This document shows positions 60,506 to 64,000 of a stretch of DNA of 64,000 nucleotides, one piece after another. This stretch comes from Niastella sp966211305 (GTDB lineage Bacteria; Bacteroidota; Bacteroidia; Chitinophagales; Chitinophagaceae). The position numbers and the translations under genes are program-made. The stretch is taken from positions 1 to 64,000 of the forward strand of contig CBIHPC010000010.1 of the NCBI GenBank assembly GCA_966211305.1, in the 5' to 3' direction. Numbering within the stretch: position 1 is the first letter of the stretch; each line of letters opens with the position of its first letter. The notes under the pieces are model-generated. The model worked only from the letters and a program-made list of their open reading frames with translations, did not search any database and was not told the DNA's origin.

Positions 60506-60669
60506 TCATCATATTTTTAAATTTAAAAAAATGAAAAAATCATGAATATCATTATTGCATCTCCCCATGCTGAAGCCGGCAAGATACCGGAATCGCTTAT
60601 ACGTAATAAATTCACTCATCTCGGGAAAATATATCACAGGATCGAATACTGTAAAGTTGTATTGCTTTG

Positions 60670-61674
60670 TTACCGGTTAACGATGCCCCGCCGCTGTTCC
60701 TTATTCTTTTGTTTCTCCAGTTTTCTGAAATATCCGCGGAACAGGAAATTATGTTTCAATGCTTCCATATTCTGGCTGAATGCATCGGTGCCTTTTTGTA
60801 TGTTGTCGAGGCTATTGCTGATCTTAGACACCATGGCAGTGTCTTTGAGCAATGCGTTTGCAGGCCCTTTACCGGTATTGATATCCTTTTCCAACCCGGT
60901 TATAACCGAATTCAACGATTCAGCCAGTTCATCGGCTTTATCTCCCACCCCGCTTAATTTTTCCACCGCCTCATGCAACGAAAGCGCAAGCGCTGTGTCG
61001 GAGATCAACGTGCCCAACGGGCCTTTCCCATTCTTTACAGTACCAATAATTGACTGCAGGTCGTCGGCCACTATTGCCGCGCGTGCCGTGGCCAGTTTAA
61101 CATTGGCCGCAGACCTTCTTAAATTCTCCGGCAGGGTTTCATCGTTTAAAAACGTCCACAGGGCCGCACTGCTGTTTACGCGTTGAACCGCAATCTTCAA
61201 TTGGGCGGCAACCATCGAAATATCCTGGTTGGTCTTTGAAAGTGTAAGCAGCATATCATCGGTATTGATGACCTTGCGGGTATTCAGCAGTTCCCCTTTA
61301 ACTACAAAAGGCGCCGGTGACCGGGCCGGCGAAATATTGATCACCTTATTTCCCATAAGGCCATCGGAGCCGATAGAAACGAGGGCATTGTTGCGGATAA
61401 CGTTTTTCATTTTATCATCGACCAGCATAACCACTTCAATGATCGTGTCTGTGATAATATCTATCCGCTTTATCGTGCCGATCTCAATTCCTGAAAACCG
61501 TACGTTGTTGCCTGCAACAAGTCCCTGAACATTTTCGAACCTTGCCTTCAACGTAAACGAGGGTCCGAACAAATGCTGGTTTTTTCCGATCAGGTAAAGC
61601 ATCACTATCAGAAAAAGCAATCCCGACAGAACGAACATGCCCAACTTGATTGTATTGACCGGTTTGTTTGCCAT
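60670..61674 (-). CDS. MlaD-like MCE domain protein
   Basis: The 334-residue protein has one N-terminal membrane helix (LGMFVLSGLLFLIVMLYLIG) and an MCE domain: KARFENVQGLVAGNNVRFSGIEIGTIKRI and LVSIGSDGLMGNKVINISP. A long helical C-terminal region follows (about residues 140-320). MCE proteins form hexameric rings that move phospholipid between membranes. It is third in an operon with the Mla-type permease and ATPase (8 bp after the ATPase gene). Confidence 0.9.
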   Translation of the reverse strand: MANKPVNTIKLGMFVLSGLLFLIVMLYLIGKNQHLFGPSFTLKARFENVQGLVAGNNVRFSGIEIGTIKRIDIITDTIIEVVMLVDDKMKNVIRNNALVSIGSDGLMGNKVINISPARSPAPFVVKGELLNTRKVINTDDMLLTLSKTNQDISMVAAQLKIAVQRVNSSAALWTFLNDETLPENLRRSAANVKLATARAAIVADDLQSIIGTVKNGKGPLGTLISDTALALSLHEAVEKLSGVGDKADELAESLNSVITGLEKDINTGKGPANALLKDTAMVSKISNSLDNIQKGTDAFSQNMEALKHNFLFRGYFRKLEKQKNKEQRRGIVNR

Positions 61675-61682
61675 AAAATATA

Positions 61683-62456
61683 TTATTCAAAAAATTGTTT
61701 TACTCTTTCATCACCAGAGCGCCTCAGCTGGTCATAATGGCCTTCCGCATAACAGCGGCCATCTATAAGCACAACGATCCTGTCTGCGGCCAGCCGTACA
61801 CAGTTCATGTCGTGAGATATTATCAGCGAAGACGACCGGTATTTTTTCTGGATGGTGAGGATCAATTGTATGATCTCCTTCCCGGTTACCGGATCGAGCC
61901 CGGTTGTGGGCTCATCATACAAAATGATCTCAGGTTTTAGTATCAGGGTACGGGCAAGCGCTATCCTCTTGCGCATGCCGCCCGATAATTCAGCCGGCAT
62001 CATATCAACGGTGTGCGCCAGCCCTACATCTTCCAACGCATCCATTACCAGATTATTCACTTCCTGTTGTTCTACATGCATCCAGTGCCTGCGCAGGGGA
62101 AACTCAAGGTTTTGCCGAACTGTCATTGAATCGTACAGGGCATTGCTTTGAAACAAAAAACCCACTTTGGCGCGTACCTTGTCAAGTTCATCATGGTTCA
62201 GGTCGGGAATATTTTTACCGAACACTTCTATGGCTCCACTATCAGGGCTAAGCAGGCCGATGATACATTTGATAAGCACCGATTTCCCTGAGCCCGACTT
62301 GCCCAGCACCACCAGGTTTTCGCCATCGCCAAGCGACAGGCTGAAGTCATTCAACACTTTATTACTGCCAAATGATTTATAAAGATGCCTTACCGCGAGC
62401 ACATCTTTTAACGGGCTCTTTTTCTTTTCAGGCCGCATCATTATCTGTTCTTTCAT
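61683..62456 (-). CDS. MlaF-like ABC transporter ATPase
   Basis: The 257-residue ATPase has Walker A GKSGSGKSVLIK, Q loop FLFQSNALYDSMTV, signature LSGGMRKRIALARTL, Walker B PEIILYDEPTTGLDP and switch His in LIISHDM. The LYDSMTV block after the Q loop is characteristic of MlaF. It powers the lipid-transfer complex with the adjacent permease and MCE protein. It lies 6 bp after the permease gene. Confidence 0.93.
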   Translation of the reverse strand: MKEQIMMRPEKKKSPLKDVLAVRHLYKSFGSNKVLNDFSLSLGDGENLVVLGKSGSGKSVLIKCIIGLLSPDSGAIEVFGKNIPDLNHDELDKVRAKVGFLFQSNALYDSMTVRQNLEFPLRRHWMHVEQQEVNNLVMDALEDVGLAHTVDMMPAELSGGMRKRIALARTLILKPEIILYDEPTTGLDPVTGKEIIQLILTIQKKYRSSSLIISHDMNCVRLAADRIVVLIDGRCYAEGHYDQLRRSGDERVKQFFE

Positions 62457-62462
62457 TTTTGC

Positions 62463-63233
62463 TCAATTAAGGTTTAACAGGTCTGTGATCTGTACTACCA
62501 CGAGATCGATTACAAATATCATGATCGAGGAAACCACCACCGCTGAGTTGGCCGACTGGCCTACCCCTTCGGTTCCTTTTGCTGAAAAATATCCTTTATA
62601 ACAACCGATGATACCTACGGCAAAACCAAAAAAGAACGATTTGATGAATGCCGGCAGCACATCGCCAAACACGAGGTTATCGAACACCTGGGTATAAAAC
62701 AGGTGAAAACTGGTAACGCCCCTGATATTCACGCCTACATATGACCCGAATAACGAAATGGCATCGCCTAATGTTACCAGAACCGGTAACATGAGGGTTG
62801 CCGCCAACACCCTTGTTACAACAAGGTACTTGAACGGGTTGGTGCCGGAGACTTCCATGGCGTCTATCTGCTCGGTTACTTTCATTGACCCCAACTCTGC
62901 GCCAATGCTGCTGCCTATTTTACCGGCAAAGATCAAAGCCGTTATCACCGGCCCTATTTCGCGCACGATCGCAATGCCCACCATGGCCGGAAGCTGGGAT
63001 TCAACCCCATACTCGATCAGGGAGGGACGAAGCTGAATGGTTAGCACAAGCCCCATTATAAAAGCAGTTAGCCCGATCAACGGAAATGATTTATATCCTA
63101 TTACAAAGCACTGCCGCATGAATTCAGCCACTTCATACCTCGGCCTGAACACCTCTTTAAAGAAACGGCCGGCAAAAGCCGACACATCGCCGGTCTCATG
63201 TAAGAATCTGCCTGTTTTTACTGGTAATGCCAT
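62463..63233 (-). CDS. MlaE-like ABC transporter permease
   Basis: The 256-residue integral membrane protein carries MlaE landmarks: GYKSFPLIGLTAFIMGLVLTIQ, VIALIFAGKIGSSIGAELGSMKVTEQIDAMEV-type segment (here ITALIFAGKIGSSIGAELGSMKVTEQIDAMEVSGTNPFKYLVVTRV) and GFAVGIIGCYKGYFSAKGTEGVGQSANSAVV. It is the membrane core of the lipid transporter. First gene of the mlaE-mlaF-mlaD type operon; no mlaB/mlaC relatives are visible. Confidence 0.92.
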   Translation of the reverse strand: MALPVKTGRFLHETGDVSAFAGRFFKEVFRPRYEVAEFMRQCFVIGYKSFPLIGLTAFIMGLVLTIQLRPSLIEYGVESQLPAMVGIAIVREIGPVITALIFAGKIGSSIGAELGSMKVTEQIDAMEVSGTNPFKYLVVTRVLAATLMLPVLVTLGDAISLFGSYVGVNIRGVTSFHLFYTQVFDNLVFGDVLPAFIKSFFFGFAVGIIGCYKGYFSAKGTEGVGQSANSAVVVSSIMIFVIDLVVVQITDLLNLN

Positions 63234-63402
63234 ACAATTGAATTATTCTAAAGTTCCCCCCATTCAGGCTCGTTCTTTATGAAGCCGGTCATTGTGCGAA
63301 ATGATAGTAATCACCAACGGCCGCCACCCGATGATAAAACTCACCGGCACGAATGACTTACGTCTCGCCCCGGCACGCGCAGAACTGGTAGCTTTAAATA
63401 AT

Positions 63403-64000
63403 ATGACCAATAGTACAAATACCTCATCTGCAATATTGACCCGGCTTCAACTGGCCGTTTTTACCGCGGTTATCCTGTATTTCGGCAGATCGCTGCTTGT
63501 ACCGTTATCTTACAGTTTGCTTATTGCACTCGTGTTGTACCCGGTTTGCAAATGGCTTGAACAGCACAGGTGGCCGCGCAGCCTTGCCATTACCGCGGGC
63601 CTTATGATCGTTGTTCTTTTATTCGGAATACTGATAGGTTTATTTGTTGTGCAGGTAAATGTATTGCGCCAGGATGTGCCGCAGTTGCTGGCTAAACTAA
63701 AACCTTCCGTCAGTGATTTGCAGCAATGGATAGCAACCGGGTTGAATATTTCCGTTGAAGCCCAGAACAACTGGTGGCAACGGCTGATCCAAAATCTGGG
63801 TAGCAGCCCGGGCAGTATAATACAGGCAACGATTGCAGCCACCGCCGGCGGATTGTTTACCTTATTTCTTGTTCCTGTGTTTGCAGCTTTGTTTTTGTAC
63901 AACAGGGAAGTATTTGTACAATTTCTGGCGAAGCTCGCAGGAAACCGCTATAACGAACAATTACATATCGTATTGACTGAAACCACACATACCTATTTTA
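63403..64000 (+). CDS. AI-2E family transporter, N-terminal part (runs off window)
   Basis: From ATG 63403 the frame stays open to the window end (199 codons). It shows LTRLQLAVFTAVILYFGRSLLVPLSYSLLIALVLYPVCKWLE, two further helices and the soluble loop of the AI-2E/PerM family (VLRQDVPQLLAKLKPSVSDLQQW). TM helices follow from FTLFLVPVFAALFLYNREV. In-frame ATGs at 63301 and 63331 would add a polar 24-34-residue tail and are less likely. Members transport small molecules or Na+/H+; the substrate is not deducible. Confidence 0.82.
   Translation, partial: MTNSTNTSSAILTRLQLAVFTAVILYFGRSLLVPLSYSLLIALVLYPVCKWLEQHRWPRSLAITAGLMIVVLLFGILIGLFVVQVNVLRQDVPQLLAKLKPSVSDLQQWIATGLNISVEAQNNWWQRLIQNLGSSPGSIIQATIAATAGGLFTLFLVPVFAALFLYNREVFVQFLAKLAGNRYNEQLHIVLTETTHTYF

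Noticed and set aside
60542..61186. 214-codon plus-strand frame
   Set aside because: Mostly antisense to the MlaD-like gene, with shadow composition.

Overview
The window looks like chromosome of a Bacteroidota bacterium, most likely Chitinophagaceae or a near relative. The signs are type IX secretion C-terminal domains (gliding-motility-associated domain at 4976-7690, type A tail at 55558-57360), a TonB-dependent receptor, many AraC regulators, several TAnnTTTG promoter elements, few Shine-Dalgarno sites, FtsX-type permeases and an Mla system. Species cannot be named from the sequence alone.

Layout. 1-19.9 kb: start of a GxGYxYP-family secreted protein, a VOC protein, AraC regulators, a PQQ-dependent sugar dehydrogenase-like lipoprotein, a T9SS adhesin, a three-gene two-component cassette (8863-11797), a GH43 lipoprotein, an alpha/beta hydrolase, and a MarR-rph pair that should inactivate rifampicin. 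19.9-30.3 kb: tRNA-Leu(CAG), then a visibly AT-richer accessory stretch of unrelated genes (HEAT-like protein, lone FtsX permease, oxidoreductase with AraC, small membrane and lipoprotein genes). It is separated by repeated boundary sequences, long hairpins, gene remnants and two arrays of 21-bp iterons; it reads as a patchwork of transferred segments. 30.3-41.4 kb: HxlR/Old-Yellow-Enzyme pair around a perfect operator, serine hydrolase, a fluoride riboswitch driving a CLC-F type fluoride exporter, and a YfiR / TonB receptor / hybrid kinase operon.

41.6-52.9 kb is the metabolic core: an uncharacterised Cys-rich 614-aa protein, a DGC / short DUF2249 / membrane / MIP18 operon, then a cytoplasmic molybdopterin reductase with ferredoxin, Rieske protein, b-type membrane subunit and a small membrane protein, divergent from two NarK-like transporters, one carrying an unusual soluble insert. 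Matching Crp/Fnr-like dyads (ATGAT-N4-ATCAT) lie before both operons and a close variant lies between the universal stress protein and Hsp20 genes, suggesting one low-oxygen or nitrate/NO regulon. 52.9-64 kb: second sugar dehydrogenase paralogue, SBBP-repeat T9SS protein, stress genes, an SDR, a decayed response regulator, mlaEFD-like operon and the start of an AI-2E family transporter.

Most promising leads: the Rieske-linked nitrate locus with its unknown partners and shared dyads, the fluoride riboswitch with a start-codon-proximal sequestering hairpin, the 21-bp iteron arrays, and the 8/9-bp periodic repeats lying on gene ends.
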